DNA of 37,182 nucleotides from CAMDTE01 sp034679985 (GTDB lineage Bacteria > Bacteroidota > Bacteroidia > Flavobacteriales > Schleiferiaceae): assembly GCA_034679985.1 (NCBI GenBank), contig JAXITR010000018.1, forward strand, positions 1-37,182, in the 5' to 3' direction. The notes under the pieces were generated by a model. The model was not told the DNA's origin and did not search any database. It saw only the letters and a program-made list of their open reading frames with translations. The translations under genes and the position numbers were made by a program. Of this stretch, positions 13,934 to 22,512 are shown piece by piece (position 1 is the stretch's first letter; every line of letters begins with the position of its first letter).

Positions 13934-15532
13934 ATGTCCGCACCTGATCTTCAAACCCTGTTGACCGAATTGCAACGCCGTCTGGCCGAAGCCCACGCCG
14001 GCGGTGGCGAAAAACGTCAGGCAAAGCTTCGGGAGCAAGGAAAAATGACCGCTCGCGAGCGCGTGGCCGGTCTGTTGGACCCGGGAAAACCCTCCCTGGA
14101 AATTGGAGCACTGGCCGCTGCCGGCATGTACGAGGAGCACGGCGGTGCGCCGTCGGCGGGTGTGGTGGTGGTCTTGGGCTACATTCGCGGTCGTCAATGT
14201 TTGGTGGTGGCGAACGACCCCACCGTAAAGGCAGGTGCGTGGTTTCCCATGACGGGCAAAAAGAACCTCCGTGCGCAAGAAATTGCGCTGGAAAACCGCT
14301 TGCCCATCCTCTACCTGGTGGATTCCGCTGGAGTGTATCTGCCCTTGCAAGATGAAATTTTCCCGGACAAGGAACACTTTGGACGCATCTTTCGGAACAA
14401 CGCCCAACTGAGTTCTTTAGGCGTACCCCAACTAGCAGCCATCATGGGAAGCTGCGTGGCCGGCGGGGCCTATTTGCCCATCATGTCCGACGAGGCATTA
14501 ATTGTGGAAGGAACGGGGTCTATCTTTTTGGCAGGTAGTTACTTGGTTAAGGCCGCCATTGGAGAAGACATCGACAACGAAACCCTGGGAGGCGCCCACA
14601 CCCACAGCGCCATCAGCGGCGTGGTAGACTACACGGTTCCCAACGACGCTGCTGCGCTGCAGCGTTTGCGGGACTTGGTGGACAAAATGGGCGAACGCCC
14701 CAAAGCAGGCTGGGACCGGGTTGAGGCCTTGTCCCCCGCACGCAGTCAAGAAGATTTTTTGGCGCGGGTGCCGTCGGACGGGAAACCGTACAAGATGCGC
14801 GAATTGCTGGAAGGCATTTTGGACGCCGGCAGTTGGTTGGAATACAAGGCGGACTACGGCAAAACCCTATTGACGGGGTACGCGCGGATTGACGGATGGG
14901 CGGTTGGCATTGTGGCCAACGAACGTCAGGTGGTGAAGTCCGGCAAGGGCGAAATGCAAATTGGCGGCGTTATTTACAGCGATTCCGCGGATAAAGCCGC
15001 GCGTTTTATTGCGAATTGCAACCAAAAGAAGATTCCCTTGGTGTTTTTCCAAGACGTGACCGGCTTCATGGTGGGATCCCGCAGCGAACACGGCGGCATC
15101 ATCAAAGACGGCGCGAAGATGGTCAATGCGGTGGCCAACAGCGTGGTTCCGAAGTTTACGGTCATCGTGGGAAACTCCTACGGAGCCGGAAACTACGCCA
15201 TGTGCGGAAAGGCGTACGACCCCCGTTTGATTGTGGCATGGCCCACCGCCAAGTTGGCCGTCATGGGCGGCGAACAAGCGGCCAAGGTGCTGCTGCAGAT
15301 AGAAAAGTCGCGCACGGATCAAGCCGCCAACCCGGAGGCCGAAAAAGCGTTGTACGACAAAATTCGCTCCCGCTACGACGCGCAAACAACCCCCTACTAT
15401 GCGGCGGCACGTTTGTGGATAGACGCGGTCATTGATCCGGCAGACACGCGTTTGTGGTTGTCCATGGGGTTGGAAATGTCCAACAACGCTCCGTTGGAGC
15501 GGGCGTACAACCCGGGAGTTTTGCAGGTTTAA
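13934..15532 (+). CDS. Acyl-CoA carboxylase, carboxyltransferase (beta) subunit, 532 aa
   Basis: This is the carboxyltransferase subunit of a biotin-dependent acyl-CoA carboxylase: it moves the carboxyl group from carboxybiotin to an acyl-CoA. The N-terminal half contains KLREQGKMTARERVAGLLD, LYLVDSAGVYLPLQDEIFPD, FGRIFRNNAQLSSLGVPQ and MGSCVAGGAYLPIMSDE, with the oxyanion-hole glycines. The C-terminal half has FFQDVTGFMVGSRSEHGGII and VIVGNSYGAGNYAMCGKAYD. The LPLQDEIFPDKEHFGRIF stretch resembles methylcrotonyl-CoA carboxylase beta more than propionyl-CoA carboxylase, but substrate cannot be fixed from sequence alone. No biotin-carboxylase subunit lies nearby. The ATG at 13934 fits the family N-terminus; no clear -7 box is seen, only poor matches at 13909-13916. 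Confidence 0.92.
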   Translation: MSAPDLQTLLTELQRRLAEAHAGGGEKRQAKLREQGKMTARERVAGLLDPGKPSLEIGALAAAGMYEEHGGAPSAGVVVVLGYIRGRQCLVVANDPTVKAGAWFPMTGKKNLRAQEIALENRLPILYLVDSAGVYLPLQDEIFPDKEHFGRIFRNNAQLSSLGVPQLAAIMGSCVAGGAYLPIMSDEALIVEGTGSIFLAGSYLVKAAIGEDIDNETLGGAHTHSAISGVVDYTVPNDAAALQRLRDLVDKMGERPKAGWDRVEALSPARSQEDFLARVPSDGKPYKMRELLEGILDAGSWLEYKADYGKTLLTGYARIDGWAVGIVANERQVVKSGKGEMQIGGVIYSDSADKAARFIANCNQKKIPLVFFQDVTGFMVGSRSEHGGIIKDGAKMVNAVANSVVPKFTVIVGNSYGAGNYAMCGKAYDPRLIVAWPTAKLAVMGGEQAAKVLLQIEKSRTDQAANPEAEKALYDKIRSRYDAQTTPYYAAARLWIDAVIDPADTRLWLSMGLEMSNNAPLERAYNPGVLQV

Positions 15533-15546
15533 AGGTTTTTAACCTT
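15532..15546 (+). other. Small hairpin after the carboxylase gene, possible weak terminator
   Basis: AAGGTT (15532-15537) and AACCTT (15541-15546) form a 6-base stem with a TTT loop, beginning at the last base of the stop codon. There is no U-rich tail, so a terminator role is only tentative. The rest of the gap to 15611 holds a short GTGAC...GTCAC repeat (15564-15577). Confidence 0.25.
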
Positions 15547-15599
15547 CGTCCAAGCGCCCTTGGGTGACCCGAGTCACGGTGGGTTTCGTTTGACTTTTA

Positions 15600-15607
15600 G
15601 ACCTTTT
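15600..15607 (+). promoter_or_regulatory. Degenerate -7 box (GACCTTTT) before the kelch-like gene
   Basis: GACCTTTT differs from TACCTTTG at both ends but keeps the ACCTTT core. It ends 4 bases before the ATG at 15612, the same geometry as the stronger boxes in the window. The assignment rests mainly on that spacing. Confidence 0.35.
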
Positions 15608-15611
15608 TGGA

Positions 15612-17204
15612 ATGAAAGTACCCGCCGTATTCATTCGATTCGTTTCTGCTGTTGTGTTGTGCTGCAGCGTTGCGCTCCACGCCCAGCCCGCAAACGTTTC
15701 GTTGGTTCCCGTTTCATGGGCCAATTGGCCCGCACTCCAATCCTACGCCCTTGGCGAATGGCAGGGCGAGTGGTTGGTACTGGGCGGACGTACCGACGGT
15801 TTGCACCAGCGTCAACCTTGGGCTGCTTTTGCCGCGGCGGGACAACCCAACGCCCTTTGGGTATTGAATCCAACCACCGGTGGCGTTTGGAGCGCCCCCT
15901 TGGACAGCGTTCCCGCGGAGGTTCGGGATCAATTCAAAAGTTCCAATCCCCAATTTGAAGTTTTTGGGGATTGGCTGTACATCACCGGTGGCTACGGACT
16001 TTCCGCTGCCACAGGAACGCATACCACCCATCCCCGCATCACCCGCATTCACGTAGCGCAAGGAATTGCCGCCGTCAAAAATGGCGGAGTAGGCCTGAAA
16101 AATGCCATACAATCCAAGGTTGATGCTCGTTTTGCCGTCAGCGGCGGACAAATGTTGGCGTGGAACGGACAATGGTGTTGTTGGGCGGGCACCGCTTTGA
16201 GGGGCGCGTACAACCCCATGGGGCACGCCACCTACACCCAAACCTACCACCAAAAAGCCGTCCGTTGGGTTCCCGTGGACAGTGCGAATTCCTTCACCTG
16301 CAGCAATTTTCACCAAAACACAGACACCGTTCGTTTGCACCGACGGGACTGGAATGTGTTGCCCGTCCGCACCGCGAACGACTCTTACCTCCTGGGGTAC
16401 AGTGGCGTTTTTCAACGCGGGGTAGATCTGCCCTACACAGACGGCGTGGCCTGGGACGGGGACTCAACCTGGACGCCTGTTGGTTTCAGTCAACGGCTCA
16501 ACCAATACCACTGCGCCACCGTCGGGATGTACGACAGCATCAACCAAGCTTACGCCGCGCTCTTCTTTGGCGGAATTGCCCAGTACTACCCCACCCCGGG
16601 TGGTGGCTTGGCTACCGATCCAAATGTTCCCTTTGTCAAAACCATTGGTTTGATCAGTCACGACTCCGGTTCTTGGTCCGAGCGTCCCCTCCAAGCGACC
16701 CTGCCAACTTATTTTGGGGCCACCGCGGAATTCATTCCAGCTCCGAACGTTCCCCGCGATGCCAACGGATTGATCCAATTGGCCCAACTGCCCTCCGACT
16801 CCGCTTTCTTGGGTTACTTGTACGGCGGAATTGAATCCAATGCCCCCAATGTGTTTTTTGGCAACTCTGCCTCCCAAAGCCAGGCGACGTCGGGATTGTT
16901 TCAGGTATATTGGATCAAAGGGGCGTTGAGTGTTTCTGAATCGAATCTGGGTCCCAATTTGGTGGAGTGGATTTCGTCCGCCGGCCGGGGCCGCGGAGAA
17001 GTTCGGGTGCGTCCGCTCGGCAACGCCCCCGTGGAGCTGCGGTTGTACGATCGGTCCGGCCGGTTGCTGCACCAAGAAACGGCAACCCGGCACCAAGGAG
17101 AACCCTTTGCATTTGATTTCCCCATACGCGGAGCTGCTACCGTGGTGGTTCGCCAGGGCGACCGTCTCGCCTCTGGTGAAATCTTGGGATTGGACGGACG
17201 CTAA
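15612..17204 (+). CDS. Secreted kelch-like propeller protein, possible T9SS cargo, 530 aa
   Basis: The protein begins with a signal peptide (IRFVSAVVLCCSVALHAQP, about residues 8-26). The body has kelch-like blades: LGEWQGEWLVLGGRTDGLHQ, FEVFGDWLYITGGYGLS, AYAALFFGGIAQYYPTPGGG and FLGYLYGGIESNAPNVFFG, consistent with a beta-propeller. The last 75 residues contain VELRLYDRSGRLLHQETATR, like the central strand motif of type A T9SS sorting domains, yet the usual YPNP opening is missing (EWISSAGRGRGEVRVRPLG instead). Export by T9SS is therefore likely but not certain. It could be a surface-associated binding protein; no enzymatic residues can be named. It lies alone between the carboxylase gene and terC. 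Confidence 0.7.
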   Translation: MKVPAVFIRFVSAVVLCCSVALHAQPANVSLVPVSWANWPALQSYALGEWQGEWLVLGGRTDGLHQRQPWAAFAAAGQPNALWVLNPTTGGVWSAPLDSVPAEVRDQFKSSNPQFEVFGDWLYITGGYGLSAATGTHTTHPRITRIHVAQGIAAVKNGGVGLKNAIQSKVDARFAVSGGQMLAWNGQWCCWAGTALRGAYNPMGHATYTQTYHQKAVRWVPVDSANSFTCSNFHQNTDTVRLHRRDWNVLPVRTANDSYLLGYSGVFQRGVDLPYTDGVAWDGDSTWTPVGFSQRLNQYHCATVGMYDSINQAYAALFFGGIAQYYPTPGGGLATDPNVPFVKTIGLISHDSGSWSERPLQATLPTYFGATAEFIPAPNVPRDANGLIQLAQLPSDSAFLGYLYGGIESNAPNVFFGNSASQSQATSGLFQVYWIKGALSVSESNLGPNLVEWISSAGRGRGEVRVRPLGNAPVELRLYDRSGRLLHQETATRHQGEPFAFDFPIRGAATVVVRQGDRLASGEILGLDGR

Positions 17205-17231
17205 GCAGTACGCGGTAGCGGAAAATCCACG

Positions 17232-17239
17232 TACCTTCG
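17232..17239 (+). promoter_or_regulatory. TAccTTcG -7 box for terC
   Basis: TACCTTCG has one mismatch to TAnnTTTG and ends 7 bases before the first ATG (17247) or 10 before the second (17250). It lies in the 42-base gap after the kelch-like gene. Confidence 0.5.
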
Positions 17240-17246
17240 CAGCATC

Positions 17247-17942
17247 ATGATGGAACTCGCGCTCGCCTTTCTGACCCTGACGTTTTTGGAAATCGTTCTG
17301 GGGGTTGACAACATTATTTTCATCTCCATACTGACCAACAAGCTCGACGCCACCATTCGTCCGCGCGCGCGCTTTTTGGGCATTGCCTTGGCCTTGGTTT
17401 TCCGCATCATCATGCTGATCTCCATCACGTGGATCATGCACTTCAAGGAGCCCTTGTTTGCGGTGTTGGATCATGCCGTATCCGGACGTGACCTCATTCT
17501 GTTTGCGGGCGGATTTTTCCTCCTGTTCAAATCCACCAAGGAGATTTACGAGTTGATGGAAACCAAGGAGGGCATCGACAACGGCAAGGACGTCAACGTG
17601 GCCAAGCAGTTTGCCGGCATCATTGTTCAAATCGCCCTGCTGGACATCGTCTTCAGTTTTGACTCCATCCTAACCGCCATCGGCATGACGCAAAACCTGC
17701 CCATCATGATAGCCGCTATTGTGGTCAGTATGGTGGTGATGCTGTTGTTCAGCGGGAGAATTGCTGGTGTCATTGAAAAACACCCTTCCCTTCAGGTTCT
17801 GGCTTTGGCCTTCTTGATCCTGATTGGGGTCATGTTGATCGCCGACGCCTCGGGTTACCACGTTCCCAAGGCCTACATCTACGTCGCCATTGGCTTTTCG
17901 CTGGGCGTGGAAGGACTCAATATTCGGGCAAAAAAGCGCTAA
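17247..17942 (+). CDS. TerC-family integral membrane protein
   Basis: TerC-family proteins are polytopic inner-membrane proteins linked to metal (manganese) efflux and metalation of exported enzymes, or to tellurite resistance. The 231-residue sequence has about seven hydrophobic helices and both family signatures: FLEIVLGVDNIIFISILTN near residue 14, and LLDIVFSFDSILTAIGM near residue 132. The acidic Asp residues within these helices are the presumed metal ligands. A cytoplasmic loop KSTKEIYELMETKEGIDNGK separates the two halves. The end KAYIYVAIGFSLGVEGLNI is also typical. It has its own -7-like box and converges on kdsB, 37 bases away. The exact substrate is unknown. Confidence 0.9.
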   Translation: MMELALAFLTLTFLEIVLGVDNIIFISILTNKLDATIRPRARFLGIALALVFRIIMLISITWIMHFKEPLFAVLDHAVSGRDLILFAGGFFLLFKSTKEIYELMETKEGIDNGKDVNVAKQFAGIIVQIALLDIVFSFDSILTAIGMTQNLPIMIAAIVVSMVVMLLFSGRIAGVIEKHPSLQVLALAFLILIGVMLIADASGYHVPKAYIYVAIGFSLGVEGLNIRAKKR

Positions 17943-17979
17943 CCCAAGACGTTTTAGGCCCTCGAGTACTGTTCTAGCG

Positions 17980-18741
17980 CTACGGGCTATCGTTCGATTG
18001 CAGCACCTGCAGAACGCGTTGCACATCTTCTGGGGTGTCTACTCCGCCGTGCGCAGCATCTACTTCCACCAAGGAAATGGTGAATCCGTGGTGCAACCAG
18101 CGCAACTGCTCCAAACTTTCCGCCAACTCCTCGGGCGCGGGCGCCAATTGAACGATTTGGCGCAAGGCTTCCGGAGTGTAGGCATACACGCCCAAATGTC
18201 TTTTGCGCAAAGGTTCGTGCGCCGTGCGCTGGAACGGTAGGGGCAGTCGGCTGAAGTACTGGGCTTCCTGGCGCGCATTGGACACCACGTAGCAGACCGA
18301 CCGATCATCCAAATCTTCACCTTCCGGAACGTTTGTGTACAACGTGGCCAGGGGACCGTCCGCACGCAGCAGTGCCGCCACGTGATCCGGATTCACCAGC
18401 GGCTCGTCCCCTTGTACGTTCAGCACCCAGGTGGGCGTTTGGCTGGAGGACCGCGCAAACAAATCCAAGGCTTCCCGGCATCGCGACGTTCCAGAAATAT
18501 GCTCTTCCTTGGTTTTCAACGCTTTGCCACCATATGCTTCAACTGCTGCTGCAATTTCAGGACAATCCGTTGCCACCACCACCGCACCGGCTAAACCGGA
18601 GCGCTTTAGCCCTTCCTGTGCTTGGCGAAAGGTCCGCACCACCATGGGCAAACCGGCCAGGTCCACCATGGGCTTCAGCGGCAAACGCTCCGAATCCCGT
18701 CGAGCAGGAACCACCACCAAAACAAAGGGACTGGAAGTCAT
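17980..18741 (-). CDS. kdsB: 3-deoxy-manno-octulosonate cytidylyltransferase (CMP-Kdo synthetase)
   Basis: KdsB activates Kdo with CTP to CMP-Kdo for attachment to lipid A in the inner core of lipopolysaccharide. The 253-residue protein begins with the nucleotide-binding stretch VVVPARRDSERLPLKPMVDL and contains LAGLPMVVRTFRQAQE, VVVATDCPEIA, VLNVQGDEPLVNP (metal/CTP site), HLGVYAYTPEAL and the end motif VEVDAAHGGVDTPEDVQRV. The ATG at 18741 overlaps the stop of the upstream T9SS cargo gene by one base (TGATG). A start 22 codons earlier is possible but would lie inside that gene and add residues foreign to the family. It is the third gene of the cruF operon; kdsA lies on the opposite strand just beyond it. 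Confidence 0.94.
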   Translation of the reverse strand: MTSSPFVLVVVPARRDSERLPLKPMVDLAGLPMVVRTFRQAQEGLKRSGLAGAVVVATDCPEIAAAVEAYGGKALKTKEEHISGTSRCREALDLFARSSSQTPTWVLNVQGDEPLVNPDHVAALLRADGPLATLYTNVPEGEDLDDRSVCYVVSNARQEAQYFSRLPLPFQRTAHEPLRKRHLGVYAYTPEALRQIVQLAPAPEELAESLEQLRWLHHGFTISLVEVDAAHGGVDTPEDVQRVLQVLQSNDSP

Positions 18742-20921
18742 CACGGGGTTACAATTAAGGGGGACCAAAACGCAGCAGCTGCGGATTGAATCCGAACTTG
18801 GTACCAACCGGGTTTCAAATAATTTGGATCAAACGACACTTCGTTGCGACCGGCACGGGCGTTGCGAAGGCCAATGTGCACCACGCGTCCGGTGGCGTCG
18901 ATGCAATCAACGCGCACTTCTCCGGCCTGCGGCAAATCAAAGGCCAAGACCACCATTCTTCCGTCCGATAAGGATGCCGGGTTGGGAAATGCAGAAGGGG
19001 CGTCGGCGTCTGTAAACGGTATTTTAAACGTTTGCTGCACCGAACAGCCGCGGGCGTCCGTGGCCACGAGCGTCAAGGAATCTCCGCTGCACAAAGAAGA
19101 CCAAGCCGCACCGGAACCGGTTTGAAATGTAGAATCGCCCAACCGCTGCCACCGAACAGGCCCGTTCCCGCTGGCAATCCCACCGGAAATGGACCACGAG
19201 CAGCCCGTCCCAAACAGTTCCCAAAGCACCTCAAAGGCACTGGAATCTGGAGTTTCCAATTCCGAAATCCACGTGGAGTTCCCCCCGTTTCCGGAACCAA
19301 AAAAACCAGCGGCCCAAACGCGTTGCCTGCCCAAATGGTTGACCCCCGCTTGGCTACCGTACACGCGCTGCAAGCCAAAGTAGTCGCCCCAACGCTCGGC
19401 ACCGCCCAGTTTGGTGATGGGACCCAAGCCCGCTTTCAGTTGAAGGACAGGGGAAAAACTAGCGTCGTTGCCCACGTACACCGCTGAATTGCCCGGATGG
19501 TGCGCAGGACTGGTGTGGTTGAACCCAATCACGTACTCGTTGTCGCACGCCTCGTTGCCCGCAAAAACGATGTTGGGGTAGCCAAAATCCTTGATGGGGT
19601 CCGCGATCAGGCGGCCGTTCAAGGTGCCGTCCCCTGGCTGCAAAACGCCGTAGTAGATGCCGGCGCGGTCCGGGGCGGATTGAAACGTTCGGGTAGTGCT
19701 GACCACGTGGTACGAGCCGTCCGGCGCAATCAATCCGCCCAGCCAGCGTCCGTCGTTCGTTTGCAAACCTTTGGTAGGGTCGTTTGCGGGGGTGTTGCTT
19801 TGGCGACCGTTGGGCGGCACACCGTACCTCAGATTCGCCAGAACCAGTTGGCATTCAAAAGCATTATTCCCGGTGGGTTGTACCGACGGGGTCCAAACAA
19901 AAACCGAATCGTTGTCCGGTGAAAAATTGCGGTTGCTCATCAGCACCACGCTGTCTGCAGTGCCGTTCCAGCCCGTCAACGGGAGCAAATTCCGGGTGTA
20001 TTTTCCTTGGAATTTAAAATCGTGGTGCAGTTGGCTGGGCAAGTTGGCGTCGCCGGCGTACCCTGCAGCTTTGTCCATTTCCCAAACGATGCTGCCGTCA
20101 AAACCTACCTGCCAAGAAACGTTGGGAACAATGAGGTTCAAGGTCAATACTAACTTATTCTTCGTCAAAGCGATGGCGGGAAAGTCGGACCAACGGTTGT
20201 TACTCAACGGGTTCCCCGGTAAAAAGTAGACATTCCAACCGTCCCGCGGATCGTTCGTTTTACTGAAACAAACGGCAATCTTTGAATTCGACGGCGTATT
20301 GTTCATCAAAAAAACCAGTACAAATCGATCGGTTTGTGGGTCGTAAGTCAGCTTGGGGTCAAAGGCATAATCCGAACCGGTGACCTGCCCCAAAACACTG
20401 AGCGGGATGTAACTCTGCGGATACAGAAGGGTGTCTGTTGCGCGGTCCCATCCCCACAAATAACTGTTGACGCCAATGAGCACCTGGCCTTGGTTGTTCA
20501 CAGCCAGCGTGTTGTCGTTGGGCGTCCCGCCCAGCAAGTCCGCCACTACCCCAACGGTTCCAAAAACGCGAAACGTTTTCTTGCCAAATAAAATCCGAGG
20601 GGCTTCCGCTTGGGTTTTACCCGACGTCTGCTCCGACGGCGCGGTTCCCGACGAGCGGTTTTCCATGTTCCTCTCCAGGGCAGCATCCGGTCCAAAAACC
20701 ACACGCTTCAACTCGTTCAAACCGTGGGACGTACTCCACGCGTCCGGCGCTTCCAAAGAGGTCAAGCGAAAAGCAGGATCGCTCGGCAGCAAATGAGCCG
20801 CGGGCACCTCGTGGTGTTTGGGAATGCTCCAACTTTGCTGGGCCGACGCCGGAACCCATCCAACAAAAGCAACAACGAGTGCAGCCGCCGTGCGGAAAGT
20901 AGTCTGATCTAGGTACTTCAT
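18741..20921 (-). CDS. T9SS-exported propeller-like protein of unknown function, 726 aa
   Basis: The N-terminus has a signal peptide (FRTAAALVVAFVGWVPASAQQ, about residues 9-29). The middle (about 125-570) carries repeated patterns such as GTPNDNTLAVNNQGQVLIG, FDPKLTYDPQTDRFVLVFL and RWSDFPAIALTKNKLVLTL, like sialidase-fold or other beta-propeller proteins of Bacteroidota; no sialidase catalytic set is evident. The last 80 residues are a type A T9SS sorting domain: AFPNPASLSDGRMVVLAFDL, VRVDCIDATGRVVHIGL and PGWYQVRIQS. Its start is 7 bases after the cruF stop and its stop overlaps the kdsB start, so it lies inside an operon with a carotenoid and an LPS gene. Function is unknown; a surface-bound protein is likely. 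Confidence 0.8.
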   Translation of the reverse strand: MKYLDQTTFRTAAALVVAFVGWVPASAQQSWSIPKHHEVPAAHLLPSDPAFRLTSLEAPDAWSTSHGLNELKRVVFGPDAALERNMENRSSGTAPSEQTSGKTQAEAPRILFGKKTFRVFGTVGVVADLLGGTPNDNTLAVNNQGQVLIGVNSYLWGWDRATDTLLYPQSYIPLSVLGQVTGSDYAFDPKLTYDPQTDRFVLVFLMNNTPSNSKIAVCFSKTNDPRDGWNVYFLPGNPLSNNRWSDFPAIALTKNKLVLTLNLIVPNVSWQVGFDGSIVWEMDKAAGYAGDANLPSQLHHDFKFQGKYTRNLLPLTGWNGTADSVVLMSNRNFSPDNDSVFVWTPSVQPTGNNAFECQLVLANLRYGVPPNGRQSNTPANDPTKGLQTNDGRWLGGLIAPDGSYHVVSTTRTFQSAPDRAGIYYGVLQPGDGTLNGRLIADPIKDFGYPNIVFAGNEACDNEYVIGFNHTSPAHHPGNSAVYVGNDASFSPVLQLKAGLGPITKLGGAERWGDYFGLQRVYGSQAGVNHLGRQRVWAAGFFGSGNGGNSTWISELETPDSSAFEVLWELFGTGCSWSISGGIASGNGPVRWQRLGDSTFQTGSGAAWSSLCSGDSLTLVATDARGCSVQQTFKIPFTDADAPSAFPNPASLSDGRMVVLAFDLPQAGEVRVDCIDATGRVVHIGLRNARAGRNEVSFDPNYLKPGWYQVRIQSAAAAFWSPLIVTP

Positions 20922-20928
20922 GTCCGAC

Positions 20929-21588
20929 TCAATTTACGAGATTTTGGGCCAGCAACGCCAAGGCAAAAAAAGCGAGTTGAGCCACCCACAAACCAACCGT
21001 CAAGGGATTCCGGTCGGTACTCTTTCCGCGATCCGGCACCACCGGCGCGAGCACCAAGGACACCACGAAACCGGTTATCAACCAACCAATGGCATTATCG
21101 ATGGGCACTTTCCCGTCCACAAACCACCACATGTCCATGAACGGCGCGGATTTCTCAATCAAGGCATCCATCAACGTCATGGCCACCGCCGCTACCGCCG
21201 CACGGTGAATCGGTCGATCGATGCCCTCCGGAACAATATTCAGAGCCAGCACCGCCAACAACGCCCAATTCACGCCAATGATCAAGGGGACGTCCCACAA
21301 TTGCGGGCCCAAAGAGGGCAAATACGCGTAGACGCCGAAAATTTTACCGGTATGCACGCCGGCCACTTCCACCAAGAAGGCAATCAACCCCACCAAAGCA
21401 AGCCGGGCAGCTACTTCAACGAACCGACGCTTCCATTGCTGATGACGCACCAAAAGCGCCATGCTAACGATCAAGTGCACCGGGGTCAGCGGCAACACCC
21501 AGGACCGAAACGGCGTAAAAAGGGCCACCGCCCCAACGGCGTACGTAGCTACCAAAACCAGCCAGGCAATCTTCAAGGATCGGTTCAT
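20929..21588 (-). CDS. cruF: Carotenoid 1,2-hydratase of the CruF/DUF422 family
   Basis: CruF adds water to the psi-end of gamma-carotene or related carotenoids, an early step toward monocyclic hydroxy-carotenoids such as myxol and saproxanthin. The 219-residue protein is highly hydrophobic with about seven membrane helices. It contains the signature VEVAGVHTGKIFGVYAYLP and a second conserved block LMDALIEKSAPFMDMWWF, followed by IDNAIGWLITGFVVSLVLAP. The first gene of a three-gene minus-strand operon, it starts only 34 bases from kdsA, which runs the other way. The desaturase expected to act with it, crtD, lies 2 kb further on, also on the minus strand. No clear -7 box lies close to its start. 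Confidence 0.88.
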   Translation of the reverse strand: MNRSLKIAWLVLVATYAVGAVALFTPFRSWVLPLTPVHLIVSMALLVRHQQWKRRFVEVAARLALVGLIAFLVEVAGVHTGKIFGVYAYLPSLGPQLWDVPLIIGVNWALLAVLALNIVPEGIDRPIHRAAVAAVAMTLMDALIEKSAPFMDMWWFVDGKVPIDNAIGWLITGFVVSLVLAPVVPDRGKSTDRNPLTVGLWVAQLAFFALALLAQNLVN

Positions 21589-21610
21589 TCTGCTAAGTTC
21601 GGGAAACTTC

Positions 21611-21618
21611 TACCTTTG
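21611..21618 (+). promoter_or_regulatory. TAccTTTG -7 box for kdsA
   Basis: TACCTTTG ends 4 bases before the kdsA ATG at 21623. It lies within the 34-base gap between the divergent kdsA and cruF starts, so RNA polymerase at kdsA would cover the cruF upstream region. Confidence 0.7.
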
Positions 21619-21622
21619 TCCC

Positions 21623-22501
21623 ATGACGGCTTCTACTTTTCCCTCCCAATCCGCACAAAAAACCATCGAAGTCCAAGGCCCCAACGGCCCCATTTTTTTG
21701 GGCAATCACCTTCCGCTGACCGTCATCGCCGGACCCTGCGTCATCGAAGGCCGCCAATTCGCGCTGGACACCGCCTTTGCCCTCCAAGAAATATTTGCGG
21801 AAGCCGGCATCTCCTTAATCTACAAATCCTCCTTCGACAAAGCCAATCGGTCGTCCGTGCGCTCGTTCCGCGGGGTGGGCATGGAAGAGGGCCTGTCCAT
21901 CCTGGCCGAAGTGCGGGAAACGGTGGGCGTTCCCGTTTTAACCGACGTCCACGAAAAAGAGCAAATTGAGGCGGTTGCGCACGTGGTCGACATGCTCCAA
22001 ACCCCGGCCTTTCTTTGTCGGCAAACCGACTTCATCCGCGCTGTTGCCGCCGCTGGAAAACCCGTCAACATCAAGAAAGGCCAATTTCTTTCGCCCGACG
22101 ACATGCGCCACGTCTTGGACAAGGCCCGTTCAACGGGCAACGAAAACATTGCTTTGTGCGAACGCGGCACCTCCTTTGGCTACGGCAACTTAGTGGTGGA
22201 CTTCAAAACCTTTGCCACGTGGACGCGCTGGGGCCACCCCGTGGTGTTCGACGCCACCCATTCCGTCCAAGAGCCCGGCGGCTTGGGCGATTCCACTGGC
22301 GGCAAAAGAGAATTCGTGGCCCATTTGGCACGCGCCGCCGTGGCTACTGGTATTTCCACCGTGTTCATGGAATGTCATCCGGATCCGGATCATGCTCCTT
22401 GCGACGGTCCCAACATGCTCTCGTTTGATTCGTTGCCCGCGGTCCTTCAGCAACTAAAAGCCCTGGACCAATTGGCTAAATCTTTTTCCGTAAACGATTA
22501 G
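21623..22501 (+). CDS. kdsA: 3-deoxy-8-phosphooctulonate synthase (Kdo-8-phosphate synthase), metal-dependent class
   Basis: KdsA condenses phosphoenolpyruvate with arabinose 5-phosphate to form Kdo-8-phosphate, the committed step of Kdo synthesis for LPS. The 292-residue TIM-barrel protein shows AGPCVIEG (Cys39), KSSFDKANRSSVRSFRGVG, FLCRQTDFI, VNIKKGQFLSPDDM, LCERGTSFGYGNLVVDF, VVFDATHSVQEPGG and ECHPDPDHAPCDGPNML. A cysteine in AGPC, where E. coli KdsA has asparagine, with the later His (ATHS), Glu (ECHP) and Asp (CDGP), points to the metal-dependent class. The ATG at 21623 is fixed by a -7 box 4 bases upstream; the longer frame upstream lies over cruF. It converges on the SurA-like lipoprotein gene with an 11-base gap. 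Confidence 0.96.
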   Translation: MTASTFPSQSAQKTIEVQGPNGPIFLGNHLPLTVIAGPCVIEGRQFALDTAFALQEIFAEAGISLIYKSSFDKANRSSVRSFRGVGMEEGLSILAEVRETVGVPVLTDVHEKEQIEAVAHVVDMLQTPAFLCRQTDFIRAVAAAGKPVNIKKGQFLSPDDMRHVLDKARSTGNENIALCERGTSFGYGNLVVDFKTFATWTRWGHPVVFDATHSVQEPGGLGDSTGGKREFVAHLARAAVATGISTVFMECHPDPDHAPCDGPNMLSFDSLPAVLQQLKALDQLAKSFSVND

Positions 22502-22512
22502 ATCAGAGTGCT

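Noticed and set aside
17943..17979. Terminator between terC and kdsB
   Set aside because: Only short palindromes (CTCGAG, TAGCGCTA) are present, with no stem plus T-tract in either direction.
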